Shown here: positions 1 to 8,041 of the stretch, piece after piece
Numbering within the stretch: position 1 is the stretch's first letter
Layout of the letters: each line of letters opens with the position of its first letter
Notes under the pieces: model-generated
Database searches by the model: none
Told to the model about the DNA's origin: nothing
Seen by the model: only the letters and a program-made list of their open reading frames with translations
Made by a program: the position numbers and the translations under genes
Assembly: GCF_001618005.1 (NCBI RefSeq)
Contig: NZ_LQXA01000044.1
Span: forward strand, 18,179-82,178
Origin: Clavibacter tessellarius
Lineage (GTDB): Bacteria > Actinomycetota > Actinomycetes > Actinomycetales > Microbacteriaceae
Direction of reading: 5' to 3'
DNA: 64,000 nucleotides

Positions 1-928
1 GCGCGACGTCGCGGAACGTGTAGCCGACGCCCTCCGGCAGGTCGACGACGCGGAGGGTCCCCGCCTCGGTGTCGATCAGGGTCACGGCCTCGAGCAGGTA
101 GCCCTCGGCGTCGCGGTCGGACTTGTAGTCGCCGACGACGATCGGGCTGGTCTCGCTCACGTAGGCGTTGCCCATCCGGCCGTACGGCTGGTCGGGCGCG
201 GTGAGCTTGGTGATCGCGCCGTCGTCGTAGAGGAGCGCGCCGTCCTCGCAACCGAAGACCACGACCTCGCCGGCCGCGGTGCCCTCGCCGTGGACGCCGG
301 GGCACTGGTCGCTCTGCGCGACGACCGCGCCGGACGCGTCGCGGACCTCGATGCCGTTCCGGCCGTCCGCGTTCCCGACGGTGGTGAGGAACGTGCCGTC
401 CTCGAGCACGATCGAGACGCCGTGGTGCGCCTCGACGCCCGCGATCGTCTCGGTCTCGGGCATGCCGTCCGTGGTGGCGAGGGCCGCGGTGTCGAAGACC
501 GTCGTGTCGCTCGTGCCGTCGGCGTAGAGGATCGTCTTGCCCGCGTGGCGGACGACGTGGCCGGGGGTGTCGGCCGCGAAGACCGTGTCCGTCAGCTCGG
601 GCTCGTCGCCGGTGCCGGCCGCGGTGTCGAGCACCTGGAAGCCCTCGCTCATCGTGACCATGACGTGCCGGTCGTCGCCCGCGGGGTTGAGGCGGGTGAA
701 CTCCTCGGAGTCGAGGTCGGCGACGGTCTCGAGCGTCTCGCCGTCGAGGACGAGGATGCCGCCCTCGTACGCGACGGCGAGGCGGGGTCCGGCTGCCTCG
801 CCGGATCCGGCCGCGGCGTCGGAGGACGGGGAGCCCTCCGGGGCGGGGGTGGAGCAGGCCGCGAGCGTCGCGGCGAGACCCAGGGTGACGGCGGCGATGC
901 CGGTCCGTCGTAGTCGGGGGGTGCGCAT
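1..928 (-). CDS. aztD: Zinc metallochaperone AztD, periplasm-side lipoprotein (C-terminus beyond window edge)
   Basis: Reading from an ATG at 928, preceded by AGAAGGAA, the frame stays open for 309 codons to the window edge, so the 3' end is missing. The N-terminus has a basic start, a hydrophobic core and a lipobox ending LAAC, so it is probably a lipoprotein outside the membrane. The body looks like a beta-propeller, with repeats such as LDGETLETV and FDTAAL and histidine motifs (DDRHVM, EAHHGV, CPGVHGE). These resemble actinobacterial AztD, which passes zinc to the binding protein AztC. It lies 35 bp downstream of aztC on the same strand, the last visible gene of the zinc operon. The zinc role rests on family and neighbours. 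Confidence 0.8.
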   Translation of the reverse strand, partial: MRTPRLRRTGIAAVTLGLAATLAACSTPAPEGSPSSDAAAGSGEAAGPRLAVAYEGGILVLDGETLETVADLDSEEFTRLNPAGDDRHVMVTMSEGFQVLDTAAGTGDEPELTDTVFAADTPGHVVRHAGKTILYADGTSDTTVFDTAALATTDGMPETETIAGVEAHHGVSIVLEDGTFLTTVGNADGRNGIEVRDASGAVVAQSDQCPGVHGEGTAAGEVVVFGCEDGALLYDDGAITKLTAPDQPYGRMGNAYVSETSPIVVGDYKSDRDAEGYLLEAVTLIDTEAGTLRVVDLPEGVGYTFRDVA

Positions 929-963
929 GGTGGTTCCTTCTGTGTGGGAGGGATCGCGGGCAC

Positions 964-1896
964 TCAGGGGGAGAGCCCGGTGGCGATGCGCTGCGTGTTC
1001 ACGCGCATCATGGCGAGGTAGTCGGGGGCGCCGCCCTCGGGACCCGTGAGGGACTCCGTGAACAGCTCGACCACCTCCACGCGGATGTCGGCCTCGCTCG
1101 CGAGCGCCTGCACGAGGCGGTCGGGTTGCGAGGACTCCGCGAAGATCGTGGGGACGCCGGTCTCCTCGACCGCGTCGACCAGGTCGGCGAGGTCGCTGGC
1201 GGACGGCGCGGCGAGGGTGGTGCCGCCGGGGATCACGGCGCCGACGACCTCGAAGCCGAAGCGGTCGGCGAGGTACCCGAAGACGTGGTGGTTGGTGACG
1301 AGGGCGCGGCGCTCGTCGGGGATCGCGGCGAACGCGGCCGTCATCTCGGCGTCGAGCGCCTCCAGCTCGCCGCGGTAGGCGGCGGCCTGGCCGGCGACCA
1401 CGTCCGGATCCACGCCCTCGATCCCGGCGACCACGGGCTCCAGCGCGTCGACGACGTCGACCATGCGGGCGGGATCCGTCCAGAAGTGCGAGTCGGGCAT
1501 GCCCTCCGCGTCGCCCTCGGCGTAGTCGAGCACCTCGATGGCATCGCCCGCGACGAAGCTCGGCACGTCGGCGGCGGTGGCCGCGTCGAGGTGCTGCTGC
1601 AGCCCCTCCTCCAGTCCCAGCCCGTTGGAGACGACGAGGTCGGCGGAGCGGAGGCGGGCGGCCTCCTGCGCGGAGATCTCGAAGGAGTGCGGATCCGCGT
1701 CCGGCTTCATCAGCGTCACGACCTCGGCCTCGTCGCCCACGAGCTCCTCGACGACGTCGCCGAGGATGTTGGTGGAGACGTAGACGGTCGGGCGGTCGTC
1801 GCCCGCGGTCGCGCAGCCGGTGAGGGCGAGGGCGGTCGCGGCGGAGGCGGCTGCCGCTGCGAGGGCGGCGGGCAGGCGCCGGGCACGCGCGCTCAT
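964..1896 (-). CDS. aztC: Zinc ABC transporter substrate-binding lipoprotein AztC
   Basis: A 310-residue protein starting at the ATG at 1896. That ATG overlaps the stop of the upstream gene by four bases (ATGA), which fixes the start and shows translational coupling. The signal sequence ends in the lipobox LTGC with Cys28. The mature part is a cluster A-I metal-binding fold: PTVYVSTNILGDVV near the N-terminus, DADPHSFEIS, DSHFWTDP, NHHVFGYLADRFGFEV and IFAESSQPD supply the usual three histidines and an acidic residue for zinc. It captures zinc outside the cell for the AztB/AztA transporter. It lies between two AztD-like genes, and the operon is led by a Zur-type box at 4151-4165. Confidence 0.88.
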   Translation of the reverse strand: MSARARRLPAALAAAAASAATALALTGCATAGDDRPTVYVSTNILGDVVEELVGDEAEVVTLMKPDADPHSFEISAQEAARLRSADLVVSNGLGLEEGLQQHLDAATAADVPSFVAGDAIEVLDYAEGDAEGMPDSHFWTDPARMVDVVDALEPVVAGIEGVDPDVVAGQAAAYRGELEALDAEMTAAFAAIPDERRALVTNHHVFGYLADRFGFEVVGAVIPGGTTLAAPSASDLADLVDAVEETGVPTIFAESSQPDRLVQALASEADIRVEVVELFTESLTGPEGGAPDYLAMMRVNTQRIATGLSP

Positions 1897-3125
1897 CGCC
1901 CGGTCTCCGCGGTGAAGGCGGGCTCCGCCTGCGTGTCGAAGGTGCGCGAGACCCGGGCGCCGTCCGCGAAGTCGATCTCGTGCAGCCGCCGTTCGAACGG
2001 GCCCGCGAGGTAGGCGCGCTGCTGGTCGGCGACGAGGGTCGGGATCCGCCCGGCCGCCAGCGAGTCGGCGACGAGCGGGCCGGTGTCGGCGATCACGGCG
2101 CCGTCGGCCCCGGACAGCACGAGCACGCGGCCGTCGCGGGCGAGGGCGAGCAGGTGCTCGTCGGCGTCGTCGACCGCGGTCACGTGCACGAGCGGAGACG
2201 GCGCCGGGAGCAGCCGCCAGGAGCGCTCGCGGGTGTCGAGCAGCCAGATCCCCTGGTCCCCGGCGAGGGCGGCGACCGTCGGCCGGCCCTCGCGGTTGTC
2301 GAAGGACGTGGCGGCGGGGGCCGTCGTGCCGTCGGGGTACGGGATCCGCTCGACGCTCAGCTCGTCGCCGTCCACGCTCGCGAGCAGGGCGCCGTCGGAG
2401 CAGCCGATCACGGCGCCGACGCGGGTCGTGATGGTGCCGGCCGCGTCCGGGCACGCCTCGACGAGGCCCGTGCGCGCGCCGTCGGCCGTGTATCCGGCCA
2501 CCGTCGCGTCGGCGCCCCGGCCCTCGGTGACGAGCGCGAGGGACCCGACGGGCACGACCATGCCGGGGCCGGGCTCGCCGTCGAGGCGGAACCGCTCCTC
2601 CACCTCGCCCTTCGCGAGCGCCTCGGTGTCGAGCAGCACGGCCTCGCCCGATTCGGGGAAGAAGAGGCCCGTGCCGCCCGTGGTGGAGAGGTTGGTGGTC
2701 GCGACCGTCGCGGTGCCGGCACCCTCGACCGTGCCCAGGAGGCGCGGATCCGCCCGGTAGTAGTGGAAGTGGTCCACGTGGTCCCAGGTCCAGACGCCGC
2801 TGTCGACGATCTCGACGCCCGCGTCGGTCTGCGCGAAGAGGTACCGGCCGTCGGTGTCCATCGCGGCGGGGGCGCCGACGCTGCCGAGCTCGGCGACCGA
2901 TCCGTCGAGGAGGTCGAGGTGCGTGACGGCGCCGGCCGGGTCGATGGACGTGAGGCCGAGGCGGGGCTCCGACAGCTCGGCGGCACCGGAGACGGCGCCG
3001 TGCCCCTCCCCCTGGTCGTCGGCGGTCGGATCCGCGGTCGGCGCCGCGGCGGGCGCGGTCGAGCAGGCGGTGAGGGCGAGCGCGAGGCCGGCCAGGAGTG
3101 CGGGAGCGGTGGTGCGGGGGCGCAC
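1893..3125 (-). CDS. AztD-like secreted beta-propeller lipoprotein (paralogue)
   Basis: A 410-residue protein. A GTG at 3125 behind GAGAGGA is preferred over the longer proline-rich extension, because it puts a signal peptide with lipobox LTAC at the N-terminus. The body has repeated short strand units typical of a propeller and a striking histidine cluster, DHVDHFHYY, about 120 residues in, a plausible metal site. It overlaps aztC by four bases and follows aztB by 55 bases, so it belongs to the zinc operon. It resembles AztD in plan but differs clearly from the AztD gene at 1-928, so the operon carries two such proteins. A zinc- or metallochaperone role is inferred from context. Confidence 0.75.
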   Translation of the reverse strand: MRPRTTAPALLAGLALALTACSTAPAAAPTADPTADDQGEGHGAVSGAAELSEPRLGLTSIDPAGAVTHLDLLDGSVAELGSVGAPAAMDTDGRYLFAQTDAGVEIVDSGVWTWDHVDHFHYYRADPRLLGTVEGAGTATVATTNLSTTGGTGLFFPESGEAVLLDTEALAKGEVEERFRLDGEPGPGMVVPVGSLALVTEGRGADATVAGYTADGARTGLVEACPDAAGTITTRVGAVIGCSDGALLASVDGDELSVERIPYPDGTTAPAATSFDNREGRPTVAALAGDQGIWLLDTRERSWRLLPAPSPLVHVTAVDDADEHLLALARDGRVLVLSGADGAVIADTGPLVADSLAAGRIPTLVADQQRAYLAGPFERRLHEIDFADGARVSRTFDTQAEPAFTAETGR

Positions 3126-3180
3126 GGGGTCCTCTCGGTGGGGTGGATGGCAGGGTCGCGGCGGTCGTCCGCCGCGGAGG

Positions 3181-4128
3181 TCAGGGGGCGGGGGCGGTGG
3201 ATCCGGCGGACGGGCCCGCGAGGACCGGGTCGAGGGCGGCGGCGCGGGCGGCGTCATCGCGGTCGACCGCGCCGGCTGCGCTCCCCCGGCCCCGCGCGCG
3301 CAGCGCCGTGACGGCCGCCCGCGCCACGCCGGAGAGCGCGGCCACGGCGATGGCGGTGGCCGCCACCGACGCCCCGGCCGCCGTCGCCGCGTGCCAGGAG
3401 ACGAGCAGCCCGACGAGCACCGAGGCGATGCCGAGCACGGCGGCGAGGGCCATCCGGGTGGGGATCCGCGCGGTCCAGTGCCCGGCCGCGACCGCGGGTG
3501 CGAGCAGCAGGCCGACGACGAGCAGGGATCCGACCGCCTGGTACGACGCGACGACCGCGAGCGTCACGAGCCCCACGAGCGCGGCCTGCGCCGAACGGGG
3601 GCCGAGGCGGAGCACGGCGGCGATGCGCGGATCCAGCGCGAGCGCCACGAGCGGTCGGTGGAACGCCCACGCGACGCCGAGCCCCACGACCGCGGCGCCG
3701 GCCAGCAGGGCGATGTCGACGGGCGCGATGGCGAGGATGTCGCCGAAGAGGATCGAGGTCGCGTCGGTGGCGAAGCTGCCCGAGTGCGAGACTACGACGA
3801 CGCCGAGGGCGAGCATCGCGACGAAGAGCAGGCCGATGCTCGTGTCGTAGGAGAGCCGGCCGCGGCGCTGGAGGGCGGCGATCCCCAGGCTCATCGCGAC
3901 CGCGCTCAGCGCGCCGCCGACGAGCACCGGCAGGCCCAGCACCGTGGCGAGCGCGACGCCGGGCAGCATCCCGTGCGCGAGCGCCTCGCCGAGGAACGCC
4001 ATGCCGCGGATGACGACCCACGTGCCCACGACGCCGCAGAGGATCGCGACGAGGGCGCCGCCGAGGAGGGCGCGCTGGAGGAAGTCGAGCGCGAACGGCT
4101 CGAGTATTCCGCGGGTGAGGAAGGACAC
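3181..4128 (-). CDS. aztB: Zinc ABC transporter permease AztB
   Basis: A 315-residue membrane protein of the ZnuB/MntB family (ABC-3). The GTG at 4128 is preferred because the reading frame upstream runs back through the divergent aztA gene. About eight or nine hydrophobic segments are visible, with the family signature around RGMAFLGEALAHGMLPGVALA near the N-terminus and conserved LLLAPAVAA later. The last 30 residues are a polar, charged tail. It forms the membrane channel that moves zinc in from AztC, powered by AztA. It is the first gene of the minus-strand zinc operon and shares a short divergent promoter region with aztA, in which the Zur-type box lies. Confidence 0.88.
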   Translation of the reverse strand: MSFLTRGILEPFALDFLQRALLGGALVAILCGVVGTWVVIRGMAFLGEALAHGMLPGVALATVLGLPVLVGGALSAVAMSLGIAALQRRGRLSYDTSIGLLFVAMLALGVVVVSHSGSFATDATSILFGDILAIAPVDIALLAGAAVVGLGVAWAFHRPLVALALDPRIAAVLRLGPRSAQAALVGLVTLAVVASYQAVGSLLVVGLLLAPAVAAGHWTARIPTRMALAAVLGIASVLVGLLVSWHAATAAGASVAATAIAVAALSGVARAAVTALRARGRGSAAGAVDRDDAARAAALDPVLAGPSAGSTAPAP

Positions 4129-4150
4129 GATCCCCGACCGTAGTCGAGAA

Positions 4151-4165
4151 TGAGAACGCTTATCA
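4151..4165. promoter_or_regulatory. Zur-type operator between aztB and aztA
   Basis: The 15-mer TGAGAACGCTTATCA is an imperfect palindrome (TGA..A...T..TCA). It matches 12 of 15 positions of the actinobacterial Zur box form TGAAAACGATTTTCA as I recall it. It lies between the divergent starts at 4128 and 4184, just upstream of the aztA -10 hexamer, so a zinc-bound repressor there could shut off both directions. Confidence 0.75.
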
Positions 4166-4171
4166 AATGCG

Positions 4172-4177
4172 TAGGAT
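4172..4177 (+). promoter_or_regulatory. -10 hexamer of aztA, leaderless
   Basis: TAGGAT fits the TANNNT pattern and stands exactly six bases before the GTG of aztA. Transcription would therefore begin at or next to the start codon. There is no Shine-Dalgarno sequence, which agrees with leaderless translation. Confidence 0.6.
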
Positions 4178-4183
4178 CGGAGC

Positions 4184-4831
4184 GTGCCCCCTCCTCCACC
4201 CGCCGTCGCCCTCCGCGGCATCCGCGTCGACTTCGGCGACCGGCGCGCGCTCGACGGCGTCGACCTCGACCTCCTGCCGGGGACCCTCACGGTGATCGCC
4301 GGCCCCAACGGCGCCGGCAAGTCGACCCTCCTCGAGGTCGTCGCCGGCACCCGCGCGCCCGCCGCAGGGACCCGCTCCGCCGCGGATCGCGCGGCCTTCG
4401 TGCCGCAGCGCGCCGCCGTCTCGGACCGGTTGCCCGTCACCGTCCGCGACGTCGTGACGGTCGGCGCGTGGGGTCGATCCGGGAGGTGGCGACGCCTCGA
4501 CGCGGACGCCCGCCGGGCGGTCGACGACGCGCTCGACCGCCTCGGCCTGATCCCCCTCGCCTCGCAGGGATTCGCCGCGCTGTCGGGCGGGCAGCGCCAG
4601 CGGGCGCTGCTCGCGCAGGGGCTGGCGCGCGGCGCCGACCTGCTGCTCCTCGACGAGCCGACCACCGGCCTCGACGCCGCGAGCGCCGCGCGGATCCGCG
4701 CGATCATGCGCGCGGAGGCCGACCGCGGGATCGCGGTGGTCGCCGTCTCGCACGACCCGGCGGTGCTGGCCGAGGCGGACCGGGTGGTGCGGCTCGAGGA
4801 CGGTCGCGTGGTCGGGGACGAGGCGCGCTGA
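4184..4831 (+). CDS. aztA: Zinc ABC transporter ATP-binding protein AztA
   Basis: A 215-residue ABC ATPase starting at a GTG. In order: Walker A GPNGAGKST at about residues 40-48, Q-loop region AFVPQRAAV, signature LSGGQRQR, Walker B LLLLDEPTTGLD, and the switch histidine in AVSHDPAVL. The length suits the compact metal-importer ATPases. It would drive AztB from the cytoplasmic side. It is transcribed away from aztB across a 55-base gap holding the Zur-type box, and it ends 42 bases before the broken CobW-like gene on the other strand. Confidence 0.9.
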   Translation: MPPPPPAVALRGIRVDFGDRRALDGVDLDLLPGTLTVIAGPNGAGKSTLLEVVAGTRAPAAGTRSAADRAAFVPQRAAVSDRLPVTVRDVVTVGAWGRSGRWRRLDADARRAVDDALDRLGLIPLASQGFAALSGGQRQRALLAQGLARGADLLLLDEPTTGLDAASAARIRAIMRAEADRGIAVVAVSHDPAVLAEADRVVRLEDGRVVGDEAR

Positions 4832-4873
4832 GCGGCGCGCCTCGCCTGCTCCCGGCTCCCGGCGGCGCCCGCC

Positions 4874-5983
4874 TCAGTGCCGGTGCTCGGTGTCCCAGGC
4901 GGGGAACGGATCCGCGTACGCGCGCCACGCGTCCGGCCCCGCGACCAGCTCGGCGGGCTCCAGGAGGCAGGCCCCGAGGATCCGGTCGAGCGCCTCGCCG
5001 TCGAGCCCCTCCCCCACGAAGGCGATCTCCTAGCCCGCGGGCGACTCCGGATCCCAGCTCGGCATGCCGGTCGGGTCGAGGCTCAGCACGTCGCCTGCCG
5101 TCGACCACTGGCCGACCGTCTCCGGCCGGCTCGCGAGGCGCACGAGCCCGCGCGACCGCACGATGCGCCCCGCCGGTCCCGGCACGAGCTCGCACGCGAC
5201 GGCCCGGCGCAGGCGGCCGGGGTGGAACGGGCGCGGATCCCGGAAGACGTGCACGCCCATCGGCGCCGCCTGATCCGACGGCCCGTCGGGCGCGGCCAGC
5301 ACCGCGAGCCGCGCCGGCAGCCGCCCCGCCAGCGCCACCTGCCAGCCCATGCCCGCCGCGAGGCGCCGCACGCGCTGCCGGGCGATCCGCACGGGCACCG
5401 GCACGAGGGCGTCGCGGTCGCCGTGCGTGACGATCCGGGCGTCGGGCGCGAGCAGGCCGACCAGCGCGACGACGCGTCGGGCGTCGGCGGTCGGCCGCTC
5501 CGGATCCAGGTCCGCGAGCACCACGACGCTCGCGCACTCCAGCCGCCCGGCGAGCCGCTCGCCCGCGTCGAACGGGGCCGCGTCGTCGTCGCGAGGGTCG
5601 AGCAGCACGTCGCGGATCTCGGCGACCGAGGAGACGGCCACGACGTCGAGCACACCGATGGGCGTGGATCCGGGATGCCGCGCCTCGACCACGTGCTCCA
5701 GGACCAGGGCGACCTCGAGCGGATCCGCGGCGGGCTCGAGCGCGACGACCGCGAGGCCGCGGCGGCCGTCGTCGACGTCCGCGATCAGCCCCTCGGCAAG
5801 CACGGCGCCGAGCCGGCCGCTGTCGCCGTCGGGCGCCTCGACGACCTGCGGATCCGCGGCCTCGGGCGATCCGGTGACGGCGGCGGCCACTCGCGAGGCG
5901 GCGCGCAGGGTGCTCGCCGAGACGAGGGTCACGGCCAGGCCGCCGCGCGTGACGGGAGGGATGGCGTTCGGGTGGGCGTCCAT
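4874..5983 (-). pseudogene. CobW/COG0523 family protein interrupted by an in-frame amber codon
   Basis: From the ATG at 5983 the frame runs 317 codons to a TAG at 5030-5032, then continues without another stop for 51 more codons to a TGA at 4874-4876. The readthrough part (EIAFVGEGLDGEALDRILGA and on) is the usual end of the CobW C-terminal domain, where family members read RQE[IL]VFIG. The amber therefore replaces a glutamine codon (CAG to TAG). Upstream of it, RPFHPGRLRRAV and GLVRLASRPETVGQWS are also CobW_C motifs. No GxxxxGK[ST] P-loop is visible in the N-terminal half. A Zur-type box covers the promoter, so this belongs to the zinc-limitation response. It is either a recent pseudogene, a shortened protein or a sequencing error. 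Confidence 0.8.
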
Positions 5984-5989
5984 CCGCCC

Positions 5990-5995
5990 AGCTTA
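5990..5995 (-). promoter_or_regulatory. -10 hexamer of the CobW-like gene, leaderless
   Basis: On the minus strand TAAGCT stands six bases before the ATG at 5983, the same geometry as aztA. The Zur-type box begins two bases further upstream. Confidence 0.55.
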
Positions 5996-5997
5996 GA

Positions 5998-6012
5998 AGA
6001 GAACGGTTCTCA
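5998..6012. promoter_or_regulatory. Zur-type operator of the CobW-like gene
   Basis: AGAGAACGGTTCTCA contains the perfect inverted repeat GAGAAC-G-GTTCTC. It aligns in register with the box at 4151-4165 (shared GAGAACG..T.TCA) and matches 11 of 15 positions of the recalled Zur consensus. Its position next to the -10 hexamer fits repression. Confidence 0.75.
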
Positions 6013-6074
6013 TCAAGCACCGGGAGGGCATCCGGGGCGGCGACCGGCGGGGCGGCCGGTGTCCCCGGCGCGAC

Positions 6075-6080
6075 CTAGGC
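6075..6080 (+). promoter_or_regulatory. Probable -10 hexamer of the Lsr2-like gene
   Basis: TAGGCT fits TANNNT and would give a leader of about 25 bases that contains the AGGGAGA ribosome-binding site in front of the ATG at 6111. No convincing -35 is seen. Confidence 0.4.
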
Positions 6081-6110
6081 TGCGGGAGGGGGACGACGAC
6101 AGGGAGACGC

Positions 6111-6467
6111 ATGGCCGACGACAGGGATCCGCAGCGCGCCGACGAGGGCTCCGCGCCCGGCACCGAGCCGCTCGAGGCCGTGCGCTTCGGGCTCGACGGG
6201 TGGGTGCTCGAGGTCGACCTCGACGAGGCCGACGCCCGCGCGCTCCGGTCGACGCTCGCGCCCTACGCCACGGCCGGGCGGCGCACCACCGTGACGGTGA
6301 CGCCCGTGGCGGATCCCCCGCCCGTGTCCTCCGGCGCGAGCCCGGCCGCGACGGGCGAGCGCGCCGCCGCCCGCGCCTGGCTCGAGGCGAACGGCCACCG
6401 CATCGGCACCCGCGGCCGCATCTCCGCCACCCTCATGACCCTGTACCGCGCGCGCGACGGGCGCTGA
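6111..6467 (+). CDS. Lsr2-like nucleoid-associated protein
   Basis: A 118-residue protein with AGGGAGA upstream of the ATG. The N-terminal half carries the Lsr2 dimerisation pattern: RFGLDGWVLEVDLDEADARALRSTLAPY, as FGLDG.xYEIDL..xNA..LR..L.PY in Lsr2. After a proline/serine-rich linker (about residues 65-85), the C-terminus reads ARAWLEANGHRIGTRGRISA, matching the DNA-binding domain with its RGR minor-groove hook. Lsr2 proteins bind AT-rich DNA, bridge it and silence foreign genes. It is a single gene. It could be a divergent paralogue of the main genomic Lsr2. Confidence 0.85.
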   Translation: MADDRDPQRADEGSAPGTEPLEAVRFGLDGWVLEVDLDEADARALRSTLAPYATAGRRTTVTVTPVADPPPVSSGASPAATGERAAARAWLEANGHRIGTRGRISATLMTLYRARDGR

Positions 6468-6516
6468 CCGGCGCGACCCACGTGGCGGGTGCGACCCGTC
6501 CGGGCACGATGGAGGC

Positions 6517-7110
6517 GTGAGCGCCGCCGACCCCCGCCTGTTCCCCGTACTCCCGCGCCTCGAGGGCGAGCGCGCGGTCCTCCGCCCCTTCACCCCCGCC
6601 GACGTCGAGGCGATGGGGCCGATCCTCGCCGACCCCGACGTGATACGCCTCACCGGATCCGCGCACACGAGCGCCGAGGTCGCCGAGATGGCCGGGCGCC
6701 CTGAGCTCGACGACCGCACGCGCACCTGGTACGCGACGCGCGCCGACCAGCCCGACCGCCTCGACCTCGCGCTCGTCGACCGCGCGACCGACGCGTGCGT
6801 GGGCGAGGCCGTGCTCAACGAGTGGAGCCCCGAGGACCGCAGCGCGAACCTCCGCATCCTCATCGGCCCCGCCGGCCGCGACCGCGGGCTGGGTTCGGAG
6901 GCCGTGCGCCTCCTGGTCGACCACGCGTTCGCCGCGACCGACCTCGCGCGCATCTCCCTCGAGGTCCTGGACGTCAACCCCCGCGCCAGCCGCGTCTACG
7001 CGCGCGCGGGCTTCGTCGAGGAGGGCCGGCTCCGCGCGGCCTTCCGGTTCGACGGCGAGCCGGTCGACGTGATCGTGATGGCGGTGCTGCGGTCGGATCG
7101 GCGGGGCTGA
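6517..7110 (+). CDS. GNAT N-acetyltransferase, RimJ/RimL type
   Basis: A 197-residue protein from a GTG six bases after CACGAT, so probably leaderless. It has the RimJ/RimL layout: LEGERAVLRPFTPADVEAM at the start, GEAVLNEWSPEDRSANLRILIG in the middle strands, the acetyl-CoA loop region GPAGRDRGLGSEAVRLLVDHAF, and LEVLDVNPRASRVYARAGFVEEGRLR at the end. It would transfer acetyl from acetyl-CoA to an amine, possibly a protein N-terminus or a small molecule; the substrate cannot be read from sequence. Confidence 0.85.
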   Translation: MSAADPRLFPVLPRLEGERAVLRPFTPADVEAMGPILADPDVIRLTGSAHTSAEVAEMAGRPELDDRTRTWYATRADQPDRLDLALVDRATDACVGEAVLNEWSPEDRSANLRILIGPAGRDRGLGSEAVRLLVDHAFAATDLARISLEVLDVNPRASRVYARAGFVEEGRLRAAFRFDGEPVDVIVMAVLRSDRRG

Positions 7111-7227
7111 TCCGGCCTCGTCCCGGTCCCAAGGGGAGCGCGACGGGCGCGACCGGGCCGGGACGATGACAGCCGCCCGGGAGCCGCCCGCGCGCTGAAT
7201 CCCGGAGATGCACCGCGCTGACGCGCC

Positions 7228-7264
7228 GACGGCCGGCGTCCCCGCGAGGGAGACGCCGGCCGTC
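7228..7264 (-). terminator. Hairpin terminator of secreted protein gene 1
   Basis: A perfect 13-bp stem, GACGGCCGGCGTC with GACGCCGGCCGTC, and an 11-base loop, 20 bases past the stop of the minus-strand gene at 7285. It also lies downstream of the plus-strand acetyltransferase, so it may work both ways. A near copy, with a compensated base pair, sits at 8042-8078. Confidence 0.8.
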
Positions 7265-7284
7265 GGTACGTGCGGATGGTCCGG

Positions 7285-7818
7285 TCAGCGACGCCAGGTC
7301 GGCGCGTGGCGCGTGAAGAGGGTCCAGCTGTGGTGCACGGTGTCGATCTGACCGAATCCGTCGACGAACTGGCCTTCGCAATTGGGGTTGGGGAAGCTGA
7401 CGACGCTGGTGCCGTACTCCGACGGGATGAAGACATTCACGTGACTGTCGGTGTCGAGGTTGTTCCGGTAGTTCGGGAAGGTCTCGCAGTAATGGAAGCT
7501 CGGACGGTCGGCCCCGTTGACCCACTTGTTGCTGGGGCCCGCGACCATGAACGACTCGACGTTCTGCCCGCCGCGGGAGACCGGGGTCCAGTGCGTCGTG
7601 AACGTGTACATCTGGGTGGCGACCTTGGATTCCGTGGGGTCCCCGGCCGGGCTGGTGCTCACGGAGGACTCGGCGGCGTGGGTGGTCGACGGGGCCGCGG
7701 ACGCCGGCGCGATGCCGAGGCCGACGGTGGCGGAGAGCGCGACGGCCGCCGCGGCGGCGACGGTCCCCGCTCGGCGGCGGAGGCGCGAGGGTCGGGTGGA
7801 GTGCGTGGTGGATGGCAT
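7285..7818 (-). CDS. Secreted two-cysteine protein, unknown family, copy 1
   Basis: A 177-residue protein with a classical Sec signal peptide (twin-arginine-free, basic start, alanine-rich core, cleavage near PASAAPS, about residue 42). The mature part of about 135 residues has only two cysteines (HYCETFPNY and NPNCEGQ), which could form one disulfide. Motifs shared with the next gene: F.THW..V..GGQN..SF...G, C.T[FY]P.Y, C.G, and WTLFT.HAP at the C-terminus. I do not recognise the family. The two genes with their flanks form a tandem duplication. A secreted role is clear; the function is not. Confidence 0.8.
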   Translation of the reverse strand: MPSTTHSTRPSRLRRRAGTVAAAAAVALSATVGLGIAPASAAPSTTHAAESSVSTSPAGDPTESKVATQMYTFTTHWTPVSRGGQNVESFMVAGPSNKWVNGADRPSFHYCETFPNYRNNLDTDSHVNVFIPSEYGTSVVSFPNPNCEGQFVDGFGQIDTVHHSWTLFTRHAPTWRR

Positions 7819-7932
7819 GACGATGATGCTCCGTTCGTGGGTGGGAGATCAGAGGCTAAGGAGCCCGCCGATCCCGCGGACGGGCGCATCCACACCGAGC
7901 GGGTGATGGGGACTCTCGGCACCCACGCACCG

Positions 7933-7948
7933 CGGATGTGCATGCGCG
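7933..7948. repeat. Conserved upstream element, copy 1
   Basis: CGGATGTGCATGCGCG lies 115 bases upstream of the start at 7818. The identical 16-mer occurs at 8775-8790, 119 bases upstream of the start at 8656. It survives although much of the surrounding duplicated upstream DNA has diverged, so it may be a regulator site. Confidence 0.5.
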
Positions 7949-8041
7949 CACGACCCGCGACGCCGCGCACGCGCCCCGCCGCGCGAGGCCGAGCTGGTGG
8001 AGGGACCGACCGCACCTCGTCGGCGGGTCGCGCTGACGGAC

